This document shows, one piece after another, positions 23,437 through 34,129 of a DNA stretch of 64,000 bases. The notes under the pieces were generated by a model that was not told the DNA's origin, did no database searches, and saw only the letters and a program-made list of their open reading frames with translations. The position numbers were made by a program, and so were the translations under genes. Source of the DNA: Drosophila persimilis (Eukaryota > Arthropoda > Insecta > Diptera > Drosophilidae); NCBI RefSeq assembly GCF_003286085.1, contig NW_020825345.1, forward strand, positions 992,001 through 1,056,000. Reading direction: 5' to 3'. The stretch's first letter is position 1. Every line of letters starts with the position of its first letter.

Positions 23437-24820
23437 CAGAACTGCAAGACGTTAGTGCGTTCTTTGTTGCTGCGTTCCAGCTTTCGCAGGAACTCCTCAA
23501 ACACCACCACGCCCTTGAACATGCTGGTCTTCTTGTGGTCCTTGATGCGACTCTTGTCCTCTGGGGCCTCCATATAGCTCTTGGTCTTGTCATCGTAGGC
23601 ATTGATCTCGTGCAGCAGTTGAGTGATGGTGGGCACCGTGGTGGGATCGAACTTGGCCACGGCATTAACGCTGAATGGCACACAGACCTTGCCCGTGGCT
23701 GGATGTATGCAGAATGGAGATTTCAGCAAATGGTTGAATCCCCTGGTCACGTTGATGTCCAGGCGCGGATAGAGCAGGCACAGCTGCACCTCCTGGACAA
23801 TGTTTTTCAGCTTGCGACTCCACACATTGGCCGTCGACGTCCGCATGGAATTGGAATACTTAATGAAGCTTTCCCAAATCAACCTTGAGTGGGCTCCATC
23901 CTCATGGCTTTTCTGCAGATAGCCCTCGAACTCAGTGCGTGCTCCGTCGTCGTGGATCATGTGCAGCAGCTTATTGACACCCTTGGGCGTGCCAAAGAGA
24001 TTCTGGTCTTCGATAATAATCTCCTCGAACAGGGGCTCAATGATCTTCAAGGCACGCTTGAAGCTGTGATGTGAACGATCTCCTAGCTGACATCTCGGCG
24101 AGTTGCTGCCCATAAAATTTACGTAGCTTACAATATTGAAATACTCAGCCACGGCATAGCGGCCGCGGCCGTCCAAATGACGCGCCTGATGATCACACAC
24201 CCAGCAATGGATGCCACGACGTCCAGAGAAGACCCACAGTATGTGCTCGAAGCCAAAATCCTCGCGCAGTGCGAGATCCAAGACGCGTGCCGCCAGTACC
24301 ATGAATTTCCAACACTTGAGGCACACCTCGGCACCCGAGCAACAGGTTCGGACCTCGTCATAGTCTGTCATATCGATATCGAAGACTAGCTCGCGTTGCA
24401 CGGGGGTCAGACCGCCCGGAACTATGCGAAAGTTCGTTGGCCTGGTGTGCATCACGGGTCCAATGTCGATTTTGTACGGATTTCGCGAGCAAATCTCCTT
24501 TTCCAGCTCTGCCTGGGTTTCGAAGCAGAGGTAACGAATGTAGATGTCATCGTGAAGGGTAAAGGATATTTCCCGGTTACAGAAGACGCCATCCTCAGCT
24601 ACGGAATACAGGGGATTGGGGGATTGCTAAGTTCTTGAGCTGTCGTTTTAGAGGGGGTGCACTTACAGAGTCCGTAGGAGAGCCAGCGATAGAACGGCTG
24701 ATGCGGAAAGAGACGCCTGTAGTAAACGGGCAGCATGTCCGGCAGGATCGTGGGATCAAATGCAGGCACTACCGTCTGCTGGGGCACTGGAGTTTCCAGA
24801 TCTGTGGCTTGTTTTGACAT
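23436..24820 (-). CDS. Prim1: DNA primase small (catalytic) subunit
   Basis: Exons are 24667-24820 and 23436-24598 and give 438 residues, the expected family length. The protein makes the RNA primer for DNA polymerase alpha in the nucleus. The catalytic carboxylates are in FDIDMTDYDEVR (Asp125 and Asp127 by my count). A Cys cluster, CCSGAEVCLKC, matches the zinc-binding site of human PRIM1. The nucleotide-binding SGRRGIHCWVCD motif is intact. The start is the ATG at 24820 (MSKQATDLETP); upstream in-frame triplets are not ATG. The 68-nt intron splits a Ser codon with matching phases (GTAAGT donor, CCGTAG acceptor). It is tail to tail with the Hsp70-like gene. D. melanogaster also calls it DNApol-alpha50. 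Confidence 0.94.
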
Positions 24821-24835
24821 TCTAATCGACTGCAA

Positions 24836-25385
24836 AAATTAAGAGCGATGGTTAAATCTGACTTATAAAGTTATAAGTTATTATATATTATAATAAAGGA
24901 AACTCAAAGGCCATCAAATGTTGTTGTCGAAACCTTATAATTATATATTATGTATATTTTTTTTGCTGATTTTTTGTTTCTTTTTCAAAGAGAAATACAC
25001 GGGTTTGAGCTTAAAAGTATTGAAATATTTTAACGACATGCAATTGTTAAAAGTACGAGGCTACTTAATTGTCAGTTTATGCGTCGAATAGAATCGATTT
25101 AACACAATGGAATACCGCAGTATGAACGTGGTCAGAGATGATGAGTCGTCTGAAGAGTTTTGCTTAGGCTACAATAGAAATTTTATATATATTATGTATC
25201 TATATATATGCATATTACTATATACTCGTATGTATATTGTATGTATCTAGCTTATGCCTAGGTTAGATCATTGTTGTAGCTTATAGATTAGAACACGAGA
25301 CGATAAGACATCCCTTCCACAAAGCATCACAGAGCCCGCATCCACGTAGCATTGACGACCGTGTGACCTGATCGACCATTCTGCT
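24836..25385. other. Intergenic AT-rich DNA between primase 5' end and the PHAF1-like 3' end
   Basis: It contains TATA-rich runs (24880-24960, 25185-25245) and should include the primase promoter and the downstream gene's 3' UTR. No further gene is seen. Confidence 0.55.
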
Positions 25386-26696
25386 CTAGGCCACGGTCAG
25401 ACGAATGTCCTGCATTTTGTGCTGCTGCCAGGAGTGGGCGGGCTGCCGGGGCGGCGCTGTGTTGTAGAGCGTCACAGAGGCAATATGATTGTTGGGCATC
25501 ACTTCGAATATAAGATCTTGATAGCCGTAGCAAAAGGTGGAGCCAAAGGGATTCGCCGTGTTCGTTGAGCTGGCACGATGCAACACCACTGGCCGCTCCG
25601 ACGTAGACAACGAGCCACTGATTTCGTCCCATTTGGTGTAGGCAGTTATATTCACATAGTCTTGCTTTGAGGGCGTCATCAGATCGAGGTTATCACTGTG
25701 CGGGTGGTCCGTCTGCAGCTGGAACTGGAACTCGCAGCGATGGTACATATTGAAATTGAAGTGGCCCGGATAGTTCGTGTGCAGAATGAACTTCTTGCAG
25801 GTCTGTGTGCGAGCGTCGAAGAGAACATCGATGCCCAACGTGAAGTAGTTGAAAAATATGTCGCTGCGCTTGCTCTGCGCCTGTCGATTCACGCTCGAGC
25901 TGTGTATCTTCATCTTGTCCTCGCTCTTGAAGAATATGCGGTTGGGAGCACCAAGATTGGTGGCCACATCCTCGCAGCTGTCTCCAAAGAGCAGTTCTCG
26001 TGTGAAGCACTGCCGACGTGGCTCCAAGGCACGACCAGAACCCTCCGTAAAGAGATTCAGCTTGAGGCCTTTGGTGTGGCCATAGGAAGTGCGAAGAACT
26101 GTGGCCGATTCCAGATACATTTGTCTATGGTAGCAGCCCAAGGGCAGTGCAGGAGCACGGTTTTCCGCAACATTGCTGCCAGCGTAGAGAGACATCTTGG
26201 AGACGACCGGCGAGGCACCATTCAGGAAGACCAAGGAGCCAAGCCCATGGCCATATCCAGAATGCAATTTGCTATCTACAGGGAAGTAAAAGCTGAGTCC
26301 TCTGAAGTGCAGGGCAAAGAGTTGCTTGGCTGCATCATACACTCCCGGATGGGTGGCTCCGAACGAATGCTCGATCTGTTCTATACTGGGCAACACCTCG
26401 GGTGAGTTGAAGTAGACGCCTCCGTATTTCAGCTTCACCAGCTTCATGTTGAACACCTCTATTGTCTTCAGACGCTGCACAACGGGATCGAAAATCAAGC
26501 GCACACCATCCTGTGGCAGATTGATGATTATGTCCACGCCCAGTGGATTTGTATCCGAATATAGCACCTGGACACCTTTGATGATCCCCACCTGCGACTG
26601 TATGATGGAGATGGCCTGCGAGAAGTGCATGCCCAGGACAAACTCCCAGGCATCGCAGCTCATCGAGTTCTCGGGCACAATCTCAAGTTCGAGCAT
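25386..26696 (-). CDS. CG7083: PHAF1/C16orf70-like protein (UPF0183 family)
   Basis: A single exon of 436 residues starting MLELEIVPENSMSCDAWEFV. It keeps the family hallmarks: the near N-terminal LGMHFSQAISIIQSQVG segment, DPVVQRLKTIEVFNM, and a CxGYxDLIFE-like stretch (CYGYQDLIFEVMPNN) near the end. The vertebrate protein pairs with BCAS3 and binds phosphoinositides on forming autophagosomes, so a phagophore-linked role is expected by homology. It has no signal peptide or membrane span. A pyrimidine-rich TTTGTAG lies 3-7 nt before the ATG with a GTAAGG donor near 26770, so a 5' UTR intron is likely. It follows Pex2 on the same strand. The CG number is from memory. Confidence 0.88.
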   Translation of the reverse strand: MLELEIVPENSMSCDAWEFVLGMHFSQAISIIQSQVGIIKGVQVLYSDTNPLGVDIIINLPQDGVRLIFDPVVQRLKTIEVFNMKLVKLKYGGVYFNSPEVLPSIEQIEHSFGATHPGVYDAAKQLFALHFRGLSFYFPVDSKLHSGYGHGLGSLVFLNGASPVVSKMSLYAGSNVAENRAPALPLGCYHRQMYLESATVLRTSYGHTKGLKLNLFTEGSGRALEPRRQCFTRELLFGDSCEDVATNLGAPNRIFFKSEDKMKIHSSSVNRQAQSKRSDIFFNYFTLGIDVLFDARTQTCKKFILHTNYPGHFNFNMYHRCEFQFQLQTDHPHSDNLDLMTPSKQDYVNITAYTKWDEISGSLSTSERPVVLHRASSTNTANPFGSTFCYGYQDLIFEVMPNNHIASVTLYNTAPPRQPAHSWQQHKMQDIRLTVA

Positions 26697-27713
26697 TCTT
26701 CTCTACAAATTGGACGGACGGATTTTTTAATATTACGGATGGTTTTTTTTTGTTTGCAAATCGCCACCTTACTGACCTTGATATGTGAAATCAGCTGCTG
26801 TTGCTGCTGCCCCACGAATATATACGCAATTTGTTGCTGGTGGGGTCGCGACAAAGTAATTTTTGAGCTATTTGTCCGCTGTGGCCGTTTTAGATTTTCA
26901 ATATAATTGTTTGATCCTGAATTTCGCTTGTTTGCGGGCGTGACGCCTTGGAAATCTTAATCGCAATTACGCAATGTAGACCGAAATTAATAGTTTTTAG
27001 ATGCTTGGGTTTTGCTGACGAACTTAAGTGTATGTTTAGGCGTAATGTTTTCTTCTAAAAACGGACAAAGGCGAAATGCGCAGCAGAAAAAATGAGATAA
27101 TAACAAAGTGCTGGCGTTGCCGGACTTCCATGGGCAGCTGTTTTGCCAAATTGCAAAACAACAAATTACGCCTCAAACTAATTTTAAACTTATGACTAAC
27201 TAGTTCATTGCTAGACTTAGCATCTAAACTTATACTAGGTTGTTTGGCATAAATTAATTTAAGAACATTTTTTTAAGTCGTGTATTTTCTGCAGTGTGGC
27301 AGCGCCACCAATGTACACAACAGCTGTTGCAGTTTTTTCGCGCGCTTTTCTCGCAGTCCACGACGAGCAAGTTCTTACCTTTTTTTTTGGTTTTAATGGA
27401 AAGTTTTAAAATAACCAGCAGTTTGCCGTGGTTTAGTACACTCTCGTGCTTTAATTAAAAATCGTTGATTGTTTATAGGAGTGCTTAATCGGTTGAAATT
27501 CGGTTGTTAGTTTCCGCCAATTGGTTTCCGACCGCGCAAAAGAAAATTTTTTTCTGTGACTATCAACACCGTTTGTGTGACATTTACCAATACTGTACAA
27601 AAAATTTGGCGGAAAGGTAAATATATATTGTATTATTTGTTTACAGCCCATTATTCGCTTAATACTAGTATAAAATCGGTATAAAACCATTGCATGCAAA
27701 CAATCCTCAACAA
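26697..27713. other. Spacer between PHAF1-like and Pex2
   Basis: It probably holds the 5' UTR intron and promoter of the PHAF1-like gene and the short Pex2 3' UTR. CAGTGTGGCAG near 27292 (reverse complement contains CCACACTG) resembles core-promoter motif 1. No coding potential is seen. Confidence 0.55.
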
Positions 27714-28748
27714 TTATACACTTTGGACACCATCCTTCACACATTGAACACCACAAATGGTGCAACAAAAGCTGGCATCAGTTAGAACATTAGCGCTTAT
27801 ACAATAATAACAATAGATATGACCACAGCCCATATGATGGGGAAGCGTGGGACGTTCACCACAATAGGTGCACGTTGTGCCCACCATCATCTTTGGTGCT
27901 AGAAGCTCCGTGGTGTCCATCTCCCGCCGACGGGCGCCAAATTGCTGCCCAGAAGTCCAAGACTTGAGCAGCCTTTGTAGTTTTCGGAAGTTAATGATGG
28001 GCAAAACTAGACCCAGGATTTCCTGAAAGAGCATTGCAGAATTACAAAGATGAAACCATAAATCTTTTCCAAAAATACTCACCATAAATCCACCCCAGAG
28101 CAACTCACGGGTCAGGTATTTGTATCCAATATCGCGTCGCTGATTATTTCGTAGACTAATATAGTCCAAACCCAAAAAATAGTCGATTAAAGTGGGTTTC
28201 CGTCCTGTCTTGAGGAACCGAAAGTAGTTGAGAATGTTCAGAACCAGGGCGCTGTTCTCCGCCCACGCTATGGCCTGGCTAAACCACTCCACGCGCCGTG
28301 CGAGCCTTCGCTCCTCCCAGCTCTTCACATAGCCGGGTAGGACGGTCAGGACGAAGTGGAGGACCAGCCTGGAAACAGTAAGCTTCTCAGCATCGTAGGC
28401 TAGGACAAGTAGTTGCTGGCCAAATGTGGAGCATCGCTTGCCAACGGATCCAAACCAAATCGCAGATTGTATAAGCAAATCGAGTTCTGGTTGAAATTTG
28501 ATGAATAGCACAGGCTAAGGGAGAGTGAGGTTTTGAAGGTGTTCCACGGAATATGTTAGTGAATACTTGTACCCACCGATATGGCCTGAAGGTTCTCCAG
28601 CAGATTATCGCGTATAAGTCGGGCAATATCCTTGTTAAGAGAAATTGCGTCTATCTGGAAGGGAACCATTATTGATTCGTTTCCTCTTTAGATTGATAAC
28701 ATGACTTACTTGGTTCACCCGCGGCACATACTTATTTTTCTCCAGCAT
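27714..28748 (-). CDS. Pex2: Peroxin 2, RING-type peroxisomal E3 ubiquitin ligase
   Basis: Exons are 28710-28748, 28577-28654, 28083-28514 and 27714-28022, all phase 0, giving 285 residues. Pex2, Pex10 and Pex12 form the ubiquitin-ligase channel in the peroxisomal membrane that monoubiquitinates the PTS1 receptor Pex5 for recycling. The N-terminus MLEKNKYVPRVNQ-IDAISLN leads to a helical Pex2/12 domain with a family-typical WFSQAIAWAENSALVLNI segment. The C-terminal RING has CTYC, then CGHIYCYYC, then CTIC (C3HC4). The last intron (28023-28082) is 60 nt, lacks stops and keeps frame, so retention would add 20 residues next to the last hydrophobic segment. It sits upstream of the PHAF1-like gene on the same strand. 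Confidence 0.95.
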
Positions 28749-28859
28749 TTTGTTTATTTTGCGGTGTTTTGGCTACGCTTTCATTGATAATATTTCTTTG
28801 GACTTTATACTTTTTTTATACGCTTGCAACGGTGCGGTTCAGCTCACACACCTTGCATG

Positions 28860-28905
28860 TTTTTATACCTTTTTTTGGTATTTTCCAATATTTTCCAGTA
28901 TTTTT
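28860..28905 (-). promoter_or_regulatory. Pex2 promoter with GGTATTTT-type repeats
   Basis: Repeats of TTTTTGGTATTTTCC, AATATTTTCCAGTATTTTTT lie 110-160 bp upstream of the Pex2 ATG. They resemble motif 6 of Drosophila TATA-less promoters, though weaker than the copies at 9135, 21592 and 54183. Confidence 0.4.
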
Positions 28906-29197
28906 TAAGTCGCGTTATAGATTTAAAGCGTCAATGTAGATAACGCGTAGAAATGCCATTCGTGATATTCGAATTATTGAGAGTTTACCATAAAAATCGC
29001 AGTTTTTTAATAAATTCAGCAAATAGAGATCATGCCACTTGTTTGATGGAGATAGGGATACCAGGATACCAACAGAAATCAGCAGAAGGCAACTTTAGCA
29101 AACGAACAATTTTTTTGTTTCATACGCCAGCATCACAACCATATATAACGGAAATAAACGTGCCCGGAACAGCCCCGCGAAACCCCCAGGGCCTAAA

Positions 29198-29259
29198 ACA
29201 AACAGAGCAGGACACATTTACTGAATGTAACAAACAGAGCAGGACACATTTACTGAATG
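29198..29259 (+). repeat. Tandem duplication, period 32 bp, two copies
   Basis: ACAAACAGAGCAGGACACAT and the ten bases after it occur at 29198 and again at 29230 with no difference that I can see. The unit sits just before the retroelement remnant. Confidence 0.8.
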
Positions 29260-29269
29260 CATTTACTGT

Positions 29270-29940
29270 ATGGTTAGTGACACAACCAACCTAATATATG
29301 AAGACATTCAACTCATGGGCCGAGCCAGGGTTGGAAAACCGGTAATAGAAGTGTTCATCGACACAGGGGCCACAAGAAGCATGGTCAACGGACGGCCCCA
29401 AAGCAGAGGAACGAAGGAATAGAAGATAAGGAACAAAAGTTAATACGGCTAGCAGATGGAAGCATAAGGAGGACAAAACGTCCAGACAGAACTAGGAGGA
29501 CGAGAAACCACGGAATCGTTCCTAATATTGGCAGGAGGCCCAGATATACCAATTATGGGAATGGACTTTCTAAGAGACGCAGGCGCAACAATAACGTGTG
29601 GAGAGGTAACAGCAGTAATCAGACGAAAAAGAAAAACTGAGGAAGAAGAAGAGCAAGGCCATGACATCGTAGACACTAGAGCCGGAAGCACGACCCAACC
29701 CGAAACAACAACAGTACGCACTATAAACCGGAACCATCCCACAGGACTGGGAGGTACCACCAGGCTGCCAGCTGTCGGAAAGCCAAATCGAACTGGTGAT
29801 GCAGAGCTAGCCGATCGGTCCAAGCACGCTCAGCGGCGCTTCAAGTTAAGTAAGGGAGCGGGCATGGCCTGCTGGGAAAAGGTTGGCAGATCAGGTGACG
29901 TACGCATCTGCACTTGGTTCTCCACGGAGCGTACCTAAAC
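29270..29940 (+). mobile_element. Degraded LTR-retrotransposon fragment (aspartic-protease region)
   Basis: The translated plus strand shows a retropepsin-like active site (IDTGATRSMVNG) and, downstream, a PIMGMDFLRDAGATI segment typical of the end of gypsy-type proteases, followed by a charged linker. This is a broken, partial copy with several breaks. No reverse transcriptase, integrase or LTR is recognised nearby. It appears old. Flanking sequence to about 30180 could also belong to it. Confidence 0.6.
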
Positions 29941-31112
29941 CTTCGCAACATTCGCTAGTCTGGAGCGCACCCAAACCTCTTAATATTGGTTGCCACCCGG
30001 TGGGACGAACGCAGCGTTCAGCCACGTGCGGTCGTTGACGACCTTGAAAGAAGACCCGAAGACCACGATCCAGTATATTGCTTGACTCCAAAAAATTAAA
30101 TTTAATAGATTGTTGAAATAGTAAATATACCTTCAGCACAATTTCGACGTCAAATATGTCCTAAACGGTCACCCTAGTACTCTGCCCTTGATTATATATA
30201 TGATATATGATGATATATTTATAGACAGTAGCGCTGGAAAACGACGTAGCCTGTGCAATTCGAAAATATTTTGGTTAAAATGATAAATTCCATATTCATG
30301 TGCGAGCTAATTAATTGTTAAATTTGAGTTTATGTTTTGTTGCCAAGCATAAATATCGCAAAGTCCTGTTTTTGGACATTTAGGAAGTATTTTAATTCCA
30401 CTTTTCAATTGCAGCTTATATAATTTCAATCAATACAAAACGCACAACTCGTTTGCGATCCGGAAAATATGTCTTGTAATCGTTTTTATTGCTCCAAACG
30501 CATAAACCAGTTGGCCAAGATGCAGACATTCGGTCATTCATTCCAAGAGTTGCTGCCCGTAGTCCAAGAAAGCCCCCAAGTTCAATGATTGCCCCCGACC
30601 GGTAAAGTTATGGTCAGTAGTCTGGTTGGTTTTTGATTTTATAAAAAGTACATAATTCACACTTTATTACACAATTTACAATTCATTCGTTTGATCTCTG
30701 TAACAGATTTAACAAAAAGACATAAGTATACAATATAGATTACAGATTACAGATTACAGTCAAGTGATTGATTGATAAATTCGTCTGAGCAGGAGTGACT
30801 AAGGATCAGTTGAAAGCGGAAGATACAAGTAGAAATTATTCGCTATCACAGAATAAAATACAATATATAGGTATGAGTAAAATGATTATGAAGTAGGCAT
30901 GACCACAAGGGAAAAGTCTAGTGAAGATTGGGCCCCCTTTTGGGGCTTTGGGGCCTGTGGCATGTGTGTGCTGATGTCCTAATTACGAGATATGAAGCTG
31001 ATTTCATGGTCGATCGTTGTGGATGCTGTTCTGTTGGCTGATGAGCAATTTGGCTAACTCTAGTGCAAAGTTAAACGTAGGTATTCTATGGGCCTGTTCT
31101 CGCCGGTCTCGT
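29941..31112. other. Intergenic DNA downstream of Cpr66Cb
   Basis: AT-rich, with an AGATTAC heptamer repeated three times near 30740-30762 and TA runs near 30190-30225. It probably contains the Cpr66Cb 3' UTR at its right end. No gene is seen. Confidence 0.55.
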
Positions 31113-32451
31113 CTAGTAGTGATGCTCGTGCAGCTCCTCATGGTGGTGGACGGGGGCAGTCTTGTGGACGACGGCATTGAAGCCGTTATGTTTGTCGGCA
31201 GTGTAGTCCACGGTGCGGATGGAACCGTCGGGCTCAACCAGCGAGTATTGGCCCTTCACGGTGTCGCCATCGCGGGTCTCGTGCTGGGACTTGACATCGC
31301 CAGTGTGGAAGTCGTTGACTCCATACTTGAAGGCATACTTGGGCGGGGCCTATAATTGAAGGGAACACCATTAGGATACCATTAGCTACTCGGGACCCCA
31401 TCTAGTCTGCGGTGTCCTCCCACTCACATAGTAATCCACATGCTCGTCCTCGTGCTCGTGGGTCTCATAGTGAGCTTGCTCTTGGTGTCCATGCTCCTCG
31501 CCCAGCGAGATGCGCTCGATCTGATGGTGCTGTCCGTACTCATGTATCGGCTCTGGCTCGTGGTGGGCCAGGTGCTCGTAGCCGTGGCTCTCATCGTAGT
31601 ACTGGTGCTCCAGCGGATAGGCCAGACTCAGGCACAGAGCCGAGGCAAAGATCAGGTACTGCAATATAAGCGCATAATTAACAACTAAACGGAGATCTTT
31701 GCTAATTGTTTTTGTTCACATCAACACCGACATCAGCATTTGCAACTGTTGCAATTGGTGGGGGGCGGGTCGTTGCCTGTCACTGTCCATGCAATGACTG
31801 CATTTACAAGTAATGCGCATATTTTAGCTTTTTTTGTTAGTTAGTGCCTTAATGAAGTGTTTGCTGTGGTTGGCTTAAGCTATTGTTTAACTATTGCTGT
31901 GATTTTGCTTGTGGTTTGGTTGAGGTTTTTTCCCTAAGACTCTCTACAAACCGGTGAAACTGGGGGTAATTGATCGGGAGTGGGTCTTAATGTGATGTTT
32001 AAGAAAACAAAATAAAAAACCTAAGATTGATATGAATACCATTCCTAAAAGGATTAATCGTTATTATTTTTATTTCAGTCACTGATTGAATAATGAAGGG
32101 TTTACTCCTTCCATAAGATTTACATTTTCTGGCCAGGACTGTTTTAATAAAGTATATTCCTTTTAAGTGGTATACGGTCTAAGGTCTAAGGTGGATGGTC
32201 TACTCAAATGGAATTCGTAATCATTCTTTATGTGTCACACCACCAATTGAGACAAAACCGGAACCTAAGATCCTTTATTTTATATAGCAATAAAAAAAAT
32301 GGAAAAAAAATGCTTTTTCACTTCTTTCACTTGATCTTTTAGATCTTTTTTGTATATATGTATGTATGTACACATATGGTTACAGATCGTTGTGCACATT
32401 TGATATCCTTAGTCCTTGGCTTATGCTGTCGGTGCTCACCTTGAACGCCAT
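31113..32451 (-). CDS. Cpr66Cb: RR-2 cuticle protein Cpr66Cb
   Basis: Exons are 32440-32451, 31428-31658 and 31113-31349 and give 159 residues. The first exon encodes only MAFK, the usual gene form of insect cuticle genes. The signal peptide continues in exon 2 ([15 protein letters not shown]), and a His/Glu-rich middle follows. Exon 3 is the extended Rebers-Riddiford RR-2 chitin-binding domain ([18 protein letters not shown], then [20 protein letters not shown]), with a short His-rich end. The secreted protein binds chitin in exocuticle. Its promoter has a TATA box and initiator at ideal spacing (separate entry), which fits strong stage-specific expression. The 781-bp first intron may hold enhancers. 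Confidence 0.93.
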
Positions 32452-32567
32452 TTTAATAATGTTTTTTGTAGGGTTCGTTTTTCGTTCGAGATCACAAAGG
32501 AAAAAAAATGTAACTTGAGACTGAGACTTTGCTGAGATGCCACGAGCTGCACGCAACGACTTTCCAC

Positions 32568-32609
32568 AACTGAATAATGTGCTTGCAACGAAAATTCGCC
32601 GCTTTTATA
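32568..32609 (-). promoter_or_regulatory. Cpr66Cb core promoter (TATA + Inr)
   Basis: On the minus strand TATAAAA is at 32609-32603 and TCAGTT at 32573-32568. The predicted start is at 32571, so the TATA box lies at -32 to -38. The 5' UTR would be about 120 nt. Confidence 0.75.
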
Positions 32610-34096
32610 TGGTTAGGAAGAAAGTGAATCGACAGCGGTCGCAGTAGCAGCGGCAGCGGCAGCAGCAGCAGCCGTGGCAGCAGCGGTGGCTTAGGCAGCG
32701 AAGCCGCTACGCCAGGTAAGCGGGCTGGGGGGCGCCTCAAATGTAAAACAGTTTTTACAGTTCAGTTTTTCTTTTTGGTTCGCTTTGTTTGCCATTGTTT
32801 GAGATCCGATGTTGGATGTTTGTTGGACTGTTGCAGCGTGGTGCAGGACTCTTTGTGTGTCATTAGTGACGCATTCACTGGTTGTGGCACCACTTCGATG
32901 GCGTTGATAAGTCGTCATAGGGGGGAACTTGCAACATCGCTGACAGCCAGCCTGACGTTGAAACGGTTTGTTAATAATATTTTTGGTTAGCGCTCTGCTT
33001 ATTTGCATCGATCCCACCAAACCCCTACCTCCCAGTATCTGGTGGTACCCTCCCATTGAACGCAGTTTGACCCAAATATTCGATTAGATGATTTTTCGTG
33101 GCTGCTGCTGGGCAAGTTTTATCGGGGCAACCTTCTATTACGGACAGCCTCCGGTTGATCATTCACTTTTAATGCGCTAATTTTCGTAAAATCGTAATTC
33201 GTAAATGGTAAAATGGTAAAATGCTAGTATCCAAATTGAATTGGCTCTGCAGGCCGACCCGGCACTTGGCCCAATAAAAGGCCATTATGTAATATTTAAT
33301 TGTGGGACATAAACAGAAGTTTTTCTCCGTGTAGCTGCAAGCAGCGTTTGGGGGTCTTACATGCACGGCTCGGACTGTACTTCAATTCAAAGTTAAGTGC
33401 CACAATTGCAGTGGGAAATTAACCAATTTTTGGTCTTTCGTCAATCTTCCATTTGGCTCAAAGCTAATTACGCATCAGAGCGTGGATTTTTGGTCGCTTG
33501 GGGGATTCTGATTTCAAGGGTTTTCGTTTGTTGCTCAGACATTTGTTGTCGTTCTGTTAAATGGATCTTTAAAGGAAATAGAGACTCAGCTTTGAAGGAA
33601 ACTACTGCAGTTTTTCCTTCTTGTGTGACCTTTTTAAAAACCCACATAAACCTGTTGCCATTATCCTGTAACTAAAAAACTCTTGCCCCTTTCCAAACAA
33701 TCTAGTTCAGCGGCAGCTTGTTGTATCTTAAGGAAAAATTTGGATCTCATGTCTTGGACTTTATCCACTTTGCATAGCCTCAATTCTCAGGCTCTCCATG
33801 GTCCCGATCCCATCGATTCAAATCGATGCACAGCGAAATGAATCGCAACGAGTGACATCAGGTTGATGTACTCTTAAAGACAGACACAGTTTTAATTGCT
33901 ATATTATGGTCGACAACGTTTGACAACATTGCGAGACATGAGAAACTGAAAAGCGACGAATAAAAAGAAACATTTTTCATGATGATTACCAATCCGCCAG
34001 TGCGCCAGTACGTGTAAATCCCGAAAGCAGCACAAGAAATATGGCAAATAAAATAAATGCTTAATTATGGCCCACGATTTGGGGTCTACGTCTCCT

Positions 34097-34097
<1 letters not shown>

Positions 34098-34128
<31 letters not shown>
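34098..34128 (+). repeat. Homopolymer run of 31 T
   Basis: Uninterrupted T31. It could be the poly(A) tail of a minus-strand retrocopy, but no retroelement body is recognisable on either side, so it is listed only as a homopolymer. Confidence 0.8.

Positions 34129-34129
<1 letters not shown>

Noticed and set aside
34098-34128. T31 as evidence for a retroposed gene copy
   Set aside because: No coding or SINE/LINE body could be recognised on either side.
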